Below are positions 33,619-42,389 of a stretch of 64,000 bases of DNA, piece after piece. The notes beneath the pieces were generated by a model. The model searched no databases and had not been told where the DNA came from. It saw nothing but the letters and a program-made list of their open reading frames with translations. The stretch is from Microbacterium sp. Leaf159. GTDB taxonomy: Bacteria > Actinomycetota > Actinomycetes > Actinomycetales > Microbacteriaceae. Within the stretch, counting starts at the first letter, position 1; each line of letters starts with the position of its first letter. The stretch lies in the NCBI RefSeq assembly GCF_001423615.1, contig NZ_LMOU01000002.1, positions 488,052-552,051 on the forward strand, written 5' to 3'. The position numbers and the translations under genes are program-made.

Positions 33619-33927
33619 GTGAAGAACCGCGCACCTTTCCTCGTCTACACCGTGCTCCGACTGCTGGCATTCCTCGTGCCGCTCGCGATCCTGTGGTTCT
33701 TCTTCCCGATCTTCCGCGAGTTCTGGTGGCTGGCCGCGATCTTCGCCGCCCTCATCGGCGTCAGCATCTCGATGCTCTTCCTGCGCGCACCGCTGACCGA
33801 CGCATCGGCGCGGCTGGTCGAGCGTCGGGGCGGACGCAGCGAGGCCGAGCAGGCCGACGCGGATGCCGAAGACGAGGCGATCGACGGGTCCGCAGCTGGC
33901 GACACCGTCACCCGCCGCGAAGACTGA
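33619..33927 (+). CDS. DUF4229 small membrane protein
   Basis: The 102-residue protein starts with GTG at 33619 and has two membrane helices (about 8-28 and 34-54) and an acidic, Ala/Asp-rich cytoplasmic tail. The DUF4229 family is commonly located next to menA in Actinomycetota, as here, where it converges on menA with 1 bp between the two coding ends. A role linked to menaquinone metabolism is suggested only by that conserved neighbourhood. Confidence 0.88.
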   Translation: MKNRAPFLVYTVLRLLAFLVPLAILWFFFPIFREFWWLAAIFAALIGVSISMLFLRAPLTDASARLVERRGGRSEAEQADADAEDEAIDGSAAGDTVTRRED

Positions 33928-33928
33928 C

Positions 33929-34906
33929 TCAGCCGGCGAGGGCCCAGAAGAACGCGCCGGCGTAGAGCAGCGCGGTCAGCGAGGTCAGCGCCAGCGCTAT
34001 GACCAGTTCCTTCGCCTGACGGTATGTCCAGACGATCAGGATCGCCGGGAGCCCCGAGAGCAGCGCCAGCAATCCGATCCAGGCGATCGGGTACAGCAGC
34101 GCGATGAACGCCAGGATGCCGAAGGGCGCCAGCACGAACAGCGTGAACAGCACCTGCGTCGCACGCTTGCCGATCAGGACCGTCAGGGTGCGCTTGCCGA
34201 CCACACGGTCCTGGTCGATGTCGCGCAGGTTGTTGGCGAGCAGCACGGCACAGGCGAACAGACCTGCGGCGATGGCTCCGAGCCAGGCCTGCTGCGGCAA
34301 CTCGAAGGCCTGCACCCAGGTGGTGCCCAGCGTCGCGACCAGCCCGAAGAAGATGAAGACGAAGACCTCGCCGAGAGCGTTGTAGCCGTAGGGGCGCTTG
34401 CCCCCGGTGTAGAACCAGGCGGCGATGATGCAGGCCGCGCCGATCGCCAGCATCCACCACTGCTCCGTGCGGATGACGATCGCGACGCCGACCGCCGCGG
34501 CGAGGGCGAAGAACACGAGCGCGATGACGAGCACGGTGCGGGGCTTCACTCGGCCGGACGCCGTGAGACGGGCGGGGCCGACGCGCACGGCATCCGTGCC
34601 GCGGATGCCGTCGCTGTAGTCGTTCGCGAAGTTGACACCGATCTGCAGCAGCACCGCGACCGCGAGGCACGCGAGGGCGATGACCCAGTGGAACTCCGGA
34701 CCCGTGCTGCGCGCGGCACCGGTGCCGATGACGACCGGCGCGATCGCGAGCGGAAGCGTGCGCACTCGGGCGGCGCCGATCCAGTCGCCGACCGTGACGG
34801 GTCCCGCCTCGATGACGGGTCGCTGGGCCGGGTTGCCACTCGCCCGCTTCGCGGGGTTGCCGCTCACACGGGTCTGATTCTTCTTGCGCTTCGAGGATGC
34901 TGCCAC
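33929..34906 (-). CDS. menA: 1,4-dihydroxy-2-naphthoate polyprenyltransferase MenA
   Basis: The 325-residue UbiA-superfamily membrane prenyltransferase has about eight helices. Two Asp-rich Mg-diphosphate motifs are seen: NFANDYSDGIRGTD and NNLRDIDQD. It attaches the polyprenyl chain to DHNA to form demethylmenaquinone. The N-terminus (first 30 residues) is basic and contains a duplicated SGNPAKR/SGNPAQR. The start is GTG 34906. No other men genes are visible in the window. Confidence 0.94.
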   Translation of the reverse strand: MAASSKRKKNQTRVSGNPAKRASGNPAQRPVIEAGPVTVGDWIGAARVRTLPLAIAPVVIGTGAARSTGPEFHWVIALACLAVAVLLQIGVNFANDYSDGIRGTDAVRVGPARLTASGRVKPRTVLVIALVFFALAAAVGVAIVIRTEQWWMLAIGAACIIAAWFYTGGKRPYGYNALGEVFVFIFFGLVATLGTTWVQAFELPQQAWLGAIAAGLFACAVLLANNLRDIDQDRVVGKRTLTVLIGKRATQVLFTLFVLAPFGILAFIALLYPIAWIGLLALLSGLPAILIVWTYRQAKELVIALALTSLTALLYAGAFFWALAG

Positions 34907-34980
34907 GCAGGGAATCCTACTGGGGCGCCCGATGGACGCCTGTGCGATCCGCCCGATGAACGCCTGTGCGGTCGCGGCTG

Positions 34981-35625
34981 TCAGTCGCGGCGGAAGGTCA
35001 GATGCGTGACGCCGGACTCGGCGACCTCCGACGCGACGTCGTAGCCGTTCTCGATGCCCCGGAGGCCGTCCCAGATGCGCTCGCCACTGCCCAGCACGAG
35101 CGGTGCGACGGCGAGGTGCACCCGGTCGACCAGCCCCGCACGCAGGAACTGCCTCACGACGTCGATGCCTCCGCCGATGCGCACGTCGTCGCTGCCGGCC
35201 GCCTCGATCGCGCGCGGCAGGATCTCTTCCGGCGCCGCATCGACGAAGTGGAAGACCGTGCCGTTCGCGAACTCGATCGAGTCGCGGCGAGTGTGCGTGA
35301 GAACGAAGACCGGCACATGGAAGGGCGGCTCGTCACCCCACCAGCCACGCCACTCCGGGTCATCCGGATTCTGGTGCAGCCCGAACATGCCCGCTCCCAT
35401 GATCTCAGCGCCGATGCCTTCGAAGTACGCGTGGGCGTACTTCTCGTCGACCCCCGTCGTGCCGGCACCCGAGTCGTCGCCCAGCACACGGGTGCGGAAT
35501 GTGCGCGTGGCGGCATACGCCGCGACCAGACGCGGCCAGTCGTCCCCGAACGGCTTCTCGGGTGTCTGATCGGTGGTGGTCGCGAATCCGTCGAGGGAGA
35601 CGTTGAGGTCGACGCGGACTGCCAT
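34981..35625 (-). CDS. Dihydrofolate reductase-like (RibD C-terminal) family protein
   Basis: The 214-residue protein has the RibD-C/DHFR fold: opening VDLNVSLDGFATTTDQ, a mid-region PVFVLTHTRRDSI, and IGGGIDVVRQFLRAGLVDRVHLAVAPLVLGSGERIWDGL, which forms the NADPH-binding part. This subgroup (YwjB/YyaP-like) reduces unknown substrates and is usually a single-domain enzyme of this size. It stands about 75 bp downstream of the menA start, in the same orientation. Confidence 0.88.
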   Translation of the reverse strand: MAVRVDLNVSLDGFATTTDQTPEKPFGDDWPRLVAAYAATRTFRTRVLGDDSGAGTTGVDEKYAHAYFEGIGAEIMGAGMFGLHQNPDDPEWRGWWGDEPPFHVPVFVLTHTRRDSIEFANGTVFHFVDAAPEEILPRAIEAAGSDDVRIGGGIDVVRQFLRAGLVDRVHLAVAPLVLGSGERIWDGLRGIENGYDVASEVAESGVTHLTFRRD

Positions 35626-35673
35626 GATGCTCTCTCTTCTACAGCTGCCGGGTGATGCGATCAGGTGTTCGGG

Positions 35674-35964
35674 TCAGGCGTTCGGGTTGCTGTCTTTGCC
35701 GTCGAGCCAGAGGGTGTCGGACGCATCGCCGTGCGCGCCGCCCTTGCCGACGTGCTTGTCGCTGATCTTCGGTCCTTTGAGGATCACGTGCACCATCGCC
35801 TGCGCGTGGCCGTGTCCGAGGCTGTACTCCTCCTTGAGCCAGTTGAGCACCACCGTCGACTTCGTGGTCTCGTCGAACCCCTGCTCCTTGGCGAGCTCGA
35901 TGAACTGCCGAGGGGTGAGGCCGGTCTGGGTCTCGACCTTGTCGAGGTATGCCTGGAAGGACAT
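35674..35964 (-). CDS. DUF4287 domain protein
   Basis: The 96-residue protein matches DUF4287, with MSFQAYLDKVETQTGLTPRQF and VVLNWLKEEYSLGHGHAQAMVHVI. The fold is a small helical domain often found alone or fused to DUF5655. Function is unknown. It ends 48 bp before the DHFR-like gene start and may share its transcript. Confidence 0.88.
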   Translation of the reverse strand: MSFQAYLDKVETQTGLTPRQFIELAKEQGFDETTKSTVVLNWLKEEYSLGHGHAQAMVHVILKGPKISDKHVGKGGAHGDASDTLWLDGKDSNPNA

Positions 35965-36059
35965 GGATGCTCCTGGGAGTGTGCGTTGGCGGTGGGACCC
36001 TCTGCGACGAGAGATCTGTCACAGTATGGCCCGCGCGACGCCGTTCATCCAGAGTGCGA

Positions 36060-36530
36060 TCAGGACTCGACGGACGGCTCCGGTGCGACGGCGATGATCG
36101 GCCGGTGCTCGTAGTAGGTCTGCAGCACGACCGTGGTGCGGGTGCTCACGTTCGCGGCCAGGCGGATGTCGCGGACGAGCTCTTCGAGCGCACGGGGCGA
36201 GGCGACCCGCACGAACAGCATGTAGCTCGCGTCGCCGGCGATCGAGTGGCACGCCTCGATCGCGTCGAGGTGCTCGAGAAGCTCAGGGGCGTTGTCGGGT
36301 TGGGCGGGGTCGAGAGGGGTGATCTCGATGAACGCCGAGAGAGGGGTGCCGACGAGCTCGGGGTCGAGGATCGCCCGGTATCCGGTGATGACCCCGCGGG
36401 TCTCGAGGCGACGGAGTCGCGACTGCACAGCCGATACCGACAGGCCCACGGCGTCCGACAGCTGAGACAGAGTCGCCCGGCCGTCTCGAGAGATCGCGGC
36501 CAAGATCGCGCGGTCGACAGAATCATCCAT
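36060..36530 (-). CDS. Lrp/AsnC family transcriptional regulator
   Basis: The 156-residue regulator has an N-terminal winged helix-turn-helix (LSQLSDAVGLSVSAVQSRLRRLETRGVI, about 21-48) and a C-terminal RAM ligand domain (SIAGDASYMLFVRVASPRALEEL). ATG 36530 was chosen over a long upstream frame that is antisense to the DUF6421 gene. It is divergent from DUF6421 with a 21-bp palindrome between them, so autoregulation and control of that gene by an amino-acid-like effector are likely. Confidence 0.92.
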   Translation of the reverse strand: MDDSVDRAILAAISRDGRATLSQLSDAVGLSVSAVQSRLRRLETRGVITGYRAILDPELVGTPLSAFIEITPLDPAQPDNAPELLEHLDAIEACHSIAGDASYMLFVRVASPRALEELVRDIRLAANVSTRTTVVLQTYYEHRPIIAVAPEPSVES

Positions 36531-36550
36531 GGATGTAAGATTATCGTCAG

Positions 36551-36571
36551 GATTCCGTATATGCCGGAATC
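36551..36571. promoter_or_regulatory. Inverted-repeat operator between Lrp/AsnC and DUF6421
   Basis: Half-sites GATTCCG (36551-36557) and CGGAATC (36565-36571) form a perfect 7-bp inverted repeat around TATATGC, midway in the 72-bp divergent region. Size and AT-rich centre suit an Lrp/AsnC dimer. Confidence 0.7.
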
Positions 36572-36602
36572 TTTCCGTCAAACTCTCCGATCGGAGGTCC
36601 CG

Positions 36603-38042
36603 ATGTCCATCATTTCCGCCCACAGCACCGCTGTTCAGGCCATCGTCGGCGAACCCGAGGTCGTCGAGGACGCATCGATCGCCGAGCAGAGCGCCGCCTG
36701 GGCGCAGCTCAAGGACGCCGCCATCGCGATCCGCGAGATGCAGATCAAGGACGGCTCCATCCCGGATGCCGCGCACCACGCCGCCGCCCGTGAGCTCGTC
36801 GCCGCGATCACCGCCGGCATTCGCGCTCTCGCCCCCGCCTTCCCGCACGACGCCGAGTACCTCGCCGCCTCAGTGGTCGACTTCGACCGCTGGGTCTCAG
36901 AGGGCTTCGGCGTGCCGGACTTCCTCGATTCGCTCATGGCCTTCCAGCCGCAGCAGCACCGTGTCGACGGCATCCGTCATCTGGTCGTCTTCCCGATGTA
37001 CACGCAGAACGGCTCGAGCGACCGACTCGTCGAGGCGCTCATCGTCGAGACGATCTGGCCGGAGTTCATCGCCGCCCTCGAGGCCGGCGACTACGGCAAC
37101 AAGCTGTTCGTCTCGCTGCGCCTGGTCGACTTCACGCCCGGCTACGACACCAACTCGGCCGTGCTGTTCCCCGAGACCGTCGCGATGCGCGAGATCCCGT
37201 CGTTCACGTGGGGCGCGATCTTCCAGGACCGCGAGGCCGCCCGCTACCGCCGGGTCACCCGTGCCGCCGCCGCGATCACCAACCTCGACCTGCCGGAGCG
37301 CGCGAGCGCGATGCTCGACGACCAGCAGGTGGCCGAGAAGACCTTCGTCATGTGGGACATCATCCACGATCGCACCCACATGCGCGGCGACCTGCCCTTC
37401 GACCCGTTCATGATCAAGCAGCGGATGCCGTTCTTCCTCTACTCGCTCGAGGAGATGCGCTGCGACATGACGGCGTTCCGCGAGTCGGTGAACATCGAGC
37501 GCGCCCTCGCGGCCCGTATCGCCGCGGGTGAGGAGCTCACCGAGACCGAGCAGGAGATGCATGACTATGCGCACCTCGTGCAGTACGCGGTGATCTTCGA
37601 CCGGATCTTCCGTTTCTCGATCACCGGCACCCGCACGCGCAACTACGACGCCGTCGGCGGACAGCTGCTGTTCGCCTGGCTGCACCAGCGTGGAGTGCTG
37701 CACTGGACCGACACCGCTCTCGCATTCGACTGGGACAACGTGCCGGATGCCGTCGTGGCCCTGGGCGATGCGATCGACGACCTGTACTGGCACTCGATCG
37801 ACCGCCCCAAGGTCGCTCACTGGCTCGCCGCGTTCGAGCTCGTGCGCGGAACGCTGACACCGCACCCGGCATCGCAGTGGGCCCGGGGCCTGCCCGACGA
37901 GATCCTCGCCGGCGCGCCGAAGGGGTACACGGATGCCGTGATGGACGACGAGTTCCCGCTGTCGATGTTCTTCGAGACCCTCGACAAGAAGATGAAGACG
38001 GTCATCGAGTCGACCGTCGGCATCCGGGGCACCGACGACTGA
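36603..38042 (+). CDS. DUF6421 family protein
   Basis: The 479-residue soluble protein starts with ATG 36603 after a GGAGG site. It belongs to DUF6421 by overall sequence. The most conserved-looking stretch is WDIIHDRTHMRGDLPFDPF, followed by LYSLEEMRCDMTAF. Closely spaced His, Asp and Glu suggest a metal site, but this is inference. Later HDYAHLVQ and HQRGVLHW add histidines. No reaction is known. Control by the divergent Lrp/AsnC protein suggests amino-acid metabolism. The following SDR starts 111 bp downstream. Confidence 0.85.
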   Translation: MSIISAHSTAVQAIVGEPEVVEDASIAEQSAAWAQLKDAAIAIREMQIKDGSIPDAAHHAAARELVAAITAGIRALAPAFPHDAEYLAASVVDFDRWVSEGFGVPDFLDSLMAFQPQQHRVDGIRHLVVFPMYTQNGSSDRLVEALIVETIWPEFIAALEAGDYGNKLFVSLRLVDFTPGYDTNSAVLFPETVAMREIPSFTWGAIFQDREAARYRRVTRAAAAITNLDLPERASAMLDDQQVAEKTFVMWDIIHDRTHMRGDLPFDPFMIKQRMPFFLYSLEEMRCDMTAFRESVNIERALAARIAAGEELTETEQEMHDYAHLVQYAVIFDRIFRFSITGTRTRNYDAVGGQLLFAWLHQRGVLHWTDTALAFDWDNVPDAVVALGDAIDDLYWHSIDRPKVAHWLAAFELVRGTLTPHPASQWARGLPDEILAGAPKGYTDAVMDDEFPLSMFFETLDKKMKTVIESTVGIRGTDD

Positions 38043-38153
38043 CTCGAATCGCGCATTTCTGGGGTCCGGTCGTGTGGTGCGACCGGACGCAGCGTCTGCG
38101 GCCATTCCTGCCCGGGGTGGCCGCAGAACTGTTTCTTCACGAGAGTTGAGCAC

Positions 38154-38795
38154 ATGACCGTCACGGATCGCACGATCGTCCTCGCCGGAGCCACCAGCGA
38201 CTCCGGCCTCGCCCTCGCACGCGCCCTCATCGAGGCGGGCGCTCGGCTGGTGGCGACCGGCCGGTCCGCCGAACGGCTGGAACCGCTGCGAGCGATCGGC
38301 GCCGAGGTCGAGGTGGCGGATGCCACCTCCCTCGACTCGATGACGGATCTGGCCGCGCGGCTGGGCGCCGTCGACGCCGTGATTCCCCTGGTCGGCGGAT
38401 GGCGCGGCGGCGGAGGGCTCGCTGGGCAGACCGATGCCGACTTCGCCGCCCTCCTTCCCGCCCTCGAAGCGGTCAGAGCGACCAGCCGGGCGTTCGACAG
38501 CGCGCTGCGCGCCTCGGATGCCGGCCGATTCACGATCGTGTCGTCGACCGCGGTCGGTCGCCCTCTCGCGGGTGGCGCGAACTATGCGGCGGTGAAAGCG
38601 GCGAGCGAGGCGTGGACCCGCGCGGTCGCGCAGGGCTTCGCGAAGGCCGCACGGGACGCCGGGGAGCCGCTGCGCGCGGCATCCGTCGTCTTCCGTGCGA
38701 AGGCTCTCGATCCGGCCTCCCTCGTGCCGCGGGTCCTGGCACTGTGGGACGACGACGCTGCCGCCCTCAACGACCAGATCATCACGCTCGACTGA
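38154..38795 (+). CDS. SDR family oxidoreductase with atypical cofactor motif
   Basis: The 213-residue Rossmann protein has a cofactor loop AGATSDSGLALARAL in place of TGxxxGIG, an arginine in TGRS for NADP, and the active-site pair Ser (VSSTAVGRP) and YAAVK. It is shorter than classical SDRs (about 250) at the C-terminus. It follows DUF6421 on the same strand and may form an operon with it. The substrate is unknown. Confidence 0.85.
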   Translation: MTVTDRTIVLAGATSDSGLALARALIEAGARLVATGRSAERLEPLRAIGAEVEVADATSLDSMTDLAARLGAVDAVIPLVGGWRGGGGLAGQTDADFAALLPALEAVRATSRAFDSALRASDAGRFTIVSSTAVGRPLAGGANYAAVKAASEAWTRAVAQGFAKAARDAGEPLRAASVVFRAKALDPASLVPRVLALWDDDAAALNDQIITLD

Positions 38796-38821
38796 ACCCC
38801 TCGGGCACGACCGACAGCACC

Positions 38822-38882
38822 GGTCAGCGTCAACGCCCGGTCAGCGTCAACGCCCGGTCAGCGTCAACGCTCGGTCAGCGTC
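38822..38882. repeat. 17-bp tandem repeat between convergent genes
   Basis: The unit GGTCAGCGTCAACGCCC is present about 3.6 times (38822-38882). The last partial copy runs over the MFS stop codon, which lies in its TCA. It sits between two convergent genes and could affect transcript ends; no function is shown. Confidence 0.85.
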
Positions 38883-40395
38883 GCGCCTCCGGGATCTCGG
38901 GCGGCAGACCGCGCACCGGCGGCGGCGACTCCACGAGCCGCCCGTCGTCGTCGTGCGCATCGGCATCGGAGTCCGCGTCGGCGCCCGCCTCCGCATCCTC
39001 GTCCGGTTCCGTGGGATCCGTCTCGCCTGCATCCTCACCGTTCGGATCCTGCTCCGGCGCATTCGCGTAGAGCTGTGTGAGCTTGCGGTAGGACTTGGTG
39101 AAGAACGCCAGTGTTCCCGCGATCACCATGATGATTCCGGCGAACAGGCAGATCAGGGCGATGCCCCTGGCCTCTCCCTCGCCGAGCAGCCACTCCCACT
39201 GCCGCTGACCGGCGTCGGTCCTCATGTACGGGATGATCAGGAACTCGGCGATCGGCGCGATCAGGAACGCCGTGATCGGTGCGGCCGCGGCCTCCATCGC
39301 GGCGGCCACTCCGAACACCCGGCCCTGTCGGTCGTAGCGGACGACCTTCTGGATGATCGTCTGCTCGGCTGCCTCGACAGGGGGAACGAGCGCCATGTAG
39401 ATCCACATGCCGATCACATACAGCGGCCACCACTCGCGCAGCATGAACACCGACCCGAGAAGCCCCATCGCGATCACGACGAGCAGCAGCGTGCGCATGG
39501 GTTTGGCGCCGAGGCCGAACTTCGCGACCAGGCCGCCGCCGATCAGGAAGCCCGTCGAGGCGAAGGCGAGCGCGAAGCCCCACATCTGGGCATCGAACAG
39601 GGTGAGGCCGTAGGGATCCATCAGCGCCATGTAGACGCCGCCGATGAGGTTGTTGAAGGTCGAGAAGATGATGAGCGCGAAGAGCCCCGGCGCGAGCCGG
39701 ATGGCCTTCACGCTGCCGCGGAAGTCGAGCGCGCTCGTGGCATCGGGGTCGGGCTTCGGGGCACCCTCGGGGATGCGGATGAAGAGCAGGTGCACGAATG
39801 TGAGCACCATGGCGCCGATGGCGATCGCGAGCGTCCACCCCATGCCGAGGAACCCGATCGACAGGCCGGAGAACACGCTCGTCACGAGGAACGCGAGGCC
39901 CTGCACGGTGCCGACGAGGCCGTTGGCGTTGGCACGGCGGTCTTCGGGCACGAGAAGGGTGACGGTGGTCGAGAGCGCGATGTTGCGCAGCTGCTCGATG
40001 ACGCCGCCGAACAGGATGACGGCCGAGAACACCCAGAACCACGGGCCGCCGAGGTCGAGCAGCGCCGCCTCGGGCTGCCAGACGTAGAGCACTCCGGCGA
40101 CCAGGAACGCGGCGGCCGAGATGACGCTCGAGAGCAGCATCACCGTGTGCTTGCGGTTGCGGTCGACGATCGTGCCGAAGATCATCGCGAAGAAGGCGAT
40201 GAACAGCATGTACGCGCCGCCGATGACACCGGTCGCGAGCACCGATTGCGTCTCGATGTAGACCCAGAACGTGAGGGCGAACCACAGGAAGCTCGTCGTC
40301 ACGTTCGCGATGAGCGTGTTGACGAGGACGTTCGCGAAGGCGGTCTTCGCTGCGGTGCGCTCCATGAGTTCGAGGGTAGGCGGAGCATCCGACAT
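38875..40395 (-). CDS. MFS transporter with acidic C-terminal tail
   Basis: The 506-residue protein has twelve predicted membrane segments in the MFS (MFS_3/enterobactin-exporter-like) style: LWFALTFWVYIETQSVLATG and the loop motif GTIVDRNRKH. A low-complexity Asp/Glu/Ala-rich cytoplasmic tail of about 60 residues follows the last helix. The start is ATG 40395; ATG 40365 (MERTAAKTAF) is an alternative ten codons in. The substrate is unknown. It is divergent from the threonine aldolase gene. Confidence 0.88.
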   Translation of the reverse strand: MSDAPPTLELMERTAAKTAFANVLVNTLIANVTTSFLWFALTFWVYIETQSVLATGVIGGAYMLFIAFFAMIFGTIVDRNRKHTVMLLSSVISAAAFLVAGVLYVWQPEAALLDLGGPWFWVFSAVILFGGVIEQLRNIALSTTVTLLVPEDRRANANGLVGTVQGLAFLVTSVFSGLSIGFLGMGWTLAIAIGAMVLTFVHLLFIRIPEGAPKPDPDATSALDFRGSVKAIRLAPGLFALIIFSTFNNLIGGVYMALMDPYGLTLFDAQMWGFALAFASTGFLIGGGLVAKFGLGAKPMRTLLLVVIAMGLLGSVFMLREWWPLYVIGMWIYMALVPPVEAAEQTIIQKVVRYDRQGRVFGVAAAMEAAAAPITAFLIAPIAEFLIIPYMRTDAGQRQWEWLLGEGEARGIALICLFAGIIMVIAGTLAFFTKSYRKLTQLYANAPEQDPNGEDAGETDPTEPDEDAEAGADADSDADAHDDDGRLVESPPPVRGLPPEIPEARR

Positions 40396-40406
40396 TCGGT
40401 AGGGCA

Positions 40407-40490
40407 GTCCCGATCCGCGGACTCGGCCCCGAACTGCGGACGACACGGGCGGAGCAGTCCGCAGATCGGACGCGCTCCGCAGATCGGGAC
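40407..40490. promoter_or_regulatory. Repeated operator-like motif in MFS/aldolase divergent region
   Basis: GTCCCGATCCGCGGA (40407-40421) is the inverted form of TCCGCAGATCGGGAC (40476-40490) with one mismatch. A third related copy, GTCCGCAGATCGGAC at 40457-40471, is itself an imperfect palindrome. The cluster lies within the 120-bp intergenic region and may bind a regulator not encoded nearby. Confidence 0.35.
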
Positions 40491-40515
40491 CGCATTGCCC
40501 CCGTAGGCTTGTCCG

Positions 40516-41583
40516 GTGACTATTCAGCATGACCCCGCGGTCCGGGGCTTCGCCAGCGATAACTATTCCGGCGTCCACCCCGAGGTCCTCGCGGCCATCG
40601 CGGCGGCGAACGGCGGCCATCAGGTCGCATACGGCGAGGATGCCTACACCGAGCGCCTGCAGGAGGTCTTCCGCGCGCACTTCGGCGACGGCGTCCAGGC
40701 GTTCCCGGTGTTCAACGGCACCGGTGCCAACGTCACCGGCCTGCAGTCGATGCTGCCCCGGTGGGGCGCCGTGGTCGCGGCATCCTCCGCGCACATCAAC
40801 GTCGACGAGGGCGGTGCCCCCGAGAAGATCGGCGGCTTCAAGATCCTCGCCGTGCCGACCGACGACGGCAAACTCACCCCCGAGCTCGTCGACCGCGAGG
40901 CCTGGGGCTGGGGCGACGAGCACCGCGCGCAGCCGCTCGTGGTCTCGATCACGCAGTCGACCGAGCTCGGCACCCTGTACTCGGTCGACGAGATCCGTGC
41001 ACTGGCCGACCACGCGCACGAGCGCGGCATGACCCTGCACCTCGACGGAGCGCGGATCTCGAACGCGGCAGCCGCCCTCGACGTGCCGCTGCGCGCGTTC
41101 ACCCGCGACGCCGGCGTCGACGTGCTGAGCTTCGGAGGCACCAAGAACGGCGCCATGCTCGGCGAGGCCATCGTGGTGCTGAACCCCGAGGCATCGAACG
41201 GCCTGCAGTACTCGCGCAAGTTCAACATGCAGCTGTCGTCGAAGATGCGCTTCGTGTCGGCACAGCTGATCGCGCTGCTCGAGGGCGACCTGTGGCTGCG
41301 CAACGCCCGGCACGCGAACGCGATGGCCCAGCGTCTGCGCGGCACCATCGAGACCGGCATCGCCGACGGCGCGATCAACGGCGTCTCGTTCACGCAGCCG
41401 ACCCAGGCGAACGGCGTCTTCGCGCAGCTGCCCGCGGGAGTCGCCGACCAGCTGCGCGAGTCGTTCCGTTTCTACGACTGGGATGCCGCTCGCAACGAGG
41501 TCCGCTGGATGTGCGGGTTCGACACCGAGGAGTCCGACGTCGACGAGTTCGTCGCCGAGCTCGCGCGTCTCACCTCGCGCTGA
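40516..41583 (+). CDS. PLP-dependent threonine aldolase / beta-eliminating lyase family
   Basis: The 355-residue fold-type I PLP enzyme starts at GTG 40516. It has FASDNYSGVHPEVLAA, cofactor-contact DGARISNAAAAL and the Schiff-base lysine in SFGGTKNGAML. Low-specificity L-threonine aldolases cleave L-threonine or allo-threonine to glycine and acetaldehyde. Length and motifs are normal. A strong bidirectional hairpin follows. Confidence 0.91.
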   Translation: MTIQHDPAVRGFASDNYSGVHPEVLAAIAAANGGHQVAYGEDAYTERLQEVFRAHFGDGVQAFPVFNGTGANVTGLQSMLPRWGAVVAASSAHINVDEGGAPEKIGGFKILAVPTDDGKLTPELVDREAWGWGDEHRAQPLVVSITQSTELGTLYSVDEIRALADHAHERGMTLHLDGARISNAAAALDVPLRAFTRDAGVDVLSFGGTKNGAMLGEAIVVLNPEASNGLQYSRKFNMQLSSKMRFVSAQLIALLEGDLWLRNARHANAMAQRLRGTIETGIADGAINGVSFTQPTQANGVFAQLPAGVADQLRESFRFYDWDAARNEVRWMCGFDTEESDVDEFVAELARLTSR

Positions 41584-41613
41584 GAATCCGGTCGCGGCGC
41601 CCGCGACACACGA

Positions 41614-41650
41614 AGAGACCCACCGTCAGCAGTCGTGACGGTGGGTCTCT
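41614..41650. terminator. Bidirectional terminator hairpin
   Basis: A perfect 15-bp stem (AGAGACCCACCGTCA at 41614-41628 with its complement at 41636-41650) closes a 7-nt loop. It sits between the convergent aldolase and NUDIX-like genes and can serve both. Confidence 0.9.
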
Positions 41651-41672
41651 CGCGTATGCGGTGGGCCGGCGG

Positions 41673-42275
41673 CTAACGCAGCAGCCCGAGGTTGGCCAGC
41701 GCCAGACGGATGAGCGTGCCGCGCCCGCCCTCCATCTCGGCGGCCACCGCGTCAGACCCTGCGGCCTCCGCCGAGAACCAGGTGACCTCGAGCGCGTCCT
41801 GACGCGGCTCGCACGTGCCCGTCACCGGCACCACGAACGCGAGTGAGACGGCGTGCTGCCGGTCGTCGTGGTAGGCGCTGACGCCGGGGATCGGGAAGTA
41901 CTCGGCGACTGTGAACGGCAGCGGCTGCGGCGGCAGCAGCGGGAACGCCATGGGTCCCAGGTCGTTCTCGACGTGGCGGAACAGCGCGTCACGGATCGTC
42001 TCGCCGAAGCGCACGCGCCCCGACACGATCGTGCGAGTCATCTCGCCCATCGGGGTGGAGCGCAGCAGGATGCCGATCTCGGTCACCTGCCCCGATCCGT
42101 CGGTGCGCACCGGGATCGCCTCGACGTAGAGCATCGGCAGGTGACGACGCGCTTCTTCGAGCTCGAACTCGCTCAGCCAGCCCGGGTTCGTGTCTCGAGC
42201 AGGGGGCTGAGCGGCGCCGAAGCCCTCGATCCCGTCGTCGGGCTCGGGGTCGGGATCAGGTGTGCGGACGGCCAT
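41673..42275 (-). CDS. NUDIX-fold DUF4916 family protein
   Basis: The 200-residue protein has a Pro/Asp-rich N-terminus and a NUDIX-like core: MLYVEAIPVRTDGSGQVTEIGILLR, then SGRVRFGETIRDALFRHVENDLG in the position of the Nudix box. The box deviates strongly from GX5EX7REUXEEXGU, so pyrophosphohydrolase activity is doubtful. DUF4916 proteins of this length are conserved in Actinomycetota and unstudied. Confidence 0.83.
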   Translation of the reverse strand: MAVRTPDPDPEPDDGIEGFGAAQPPARDTNPGWLSEFELEEARRHLPMLYVEAIPVRTDGSGQVTEIGILLRSTPMGEMTRTIVSGRVRFGETIRDALFRHVENDLGPMAFPLLPPQPLPFTVAEYFPIPGVSAYHDDRQHAVSLAFVVPVTGTCEPRQDALEVTWFSAEAAGSDAVAAEMEGGRGTLIRLALANLGLLR

Positions 42276-42389
42276 GTGTCCTTTCTACCAGCCGCACCTT
42301 CGACCCGACACTGACTTGACATCCCTCACCGGCATACGATTCTCCGGCCGACCGGGCGCGTGTCCGCCCCCGCTGGCAGGATGGTGCAG

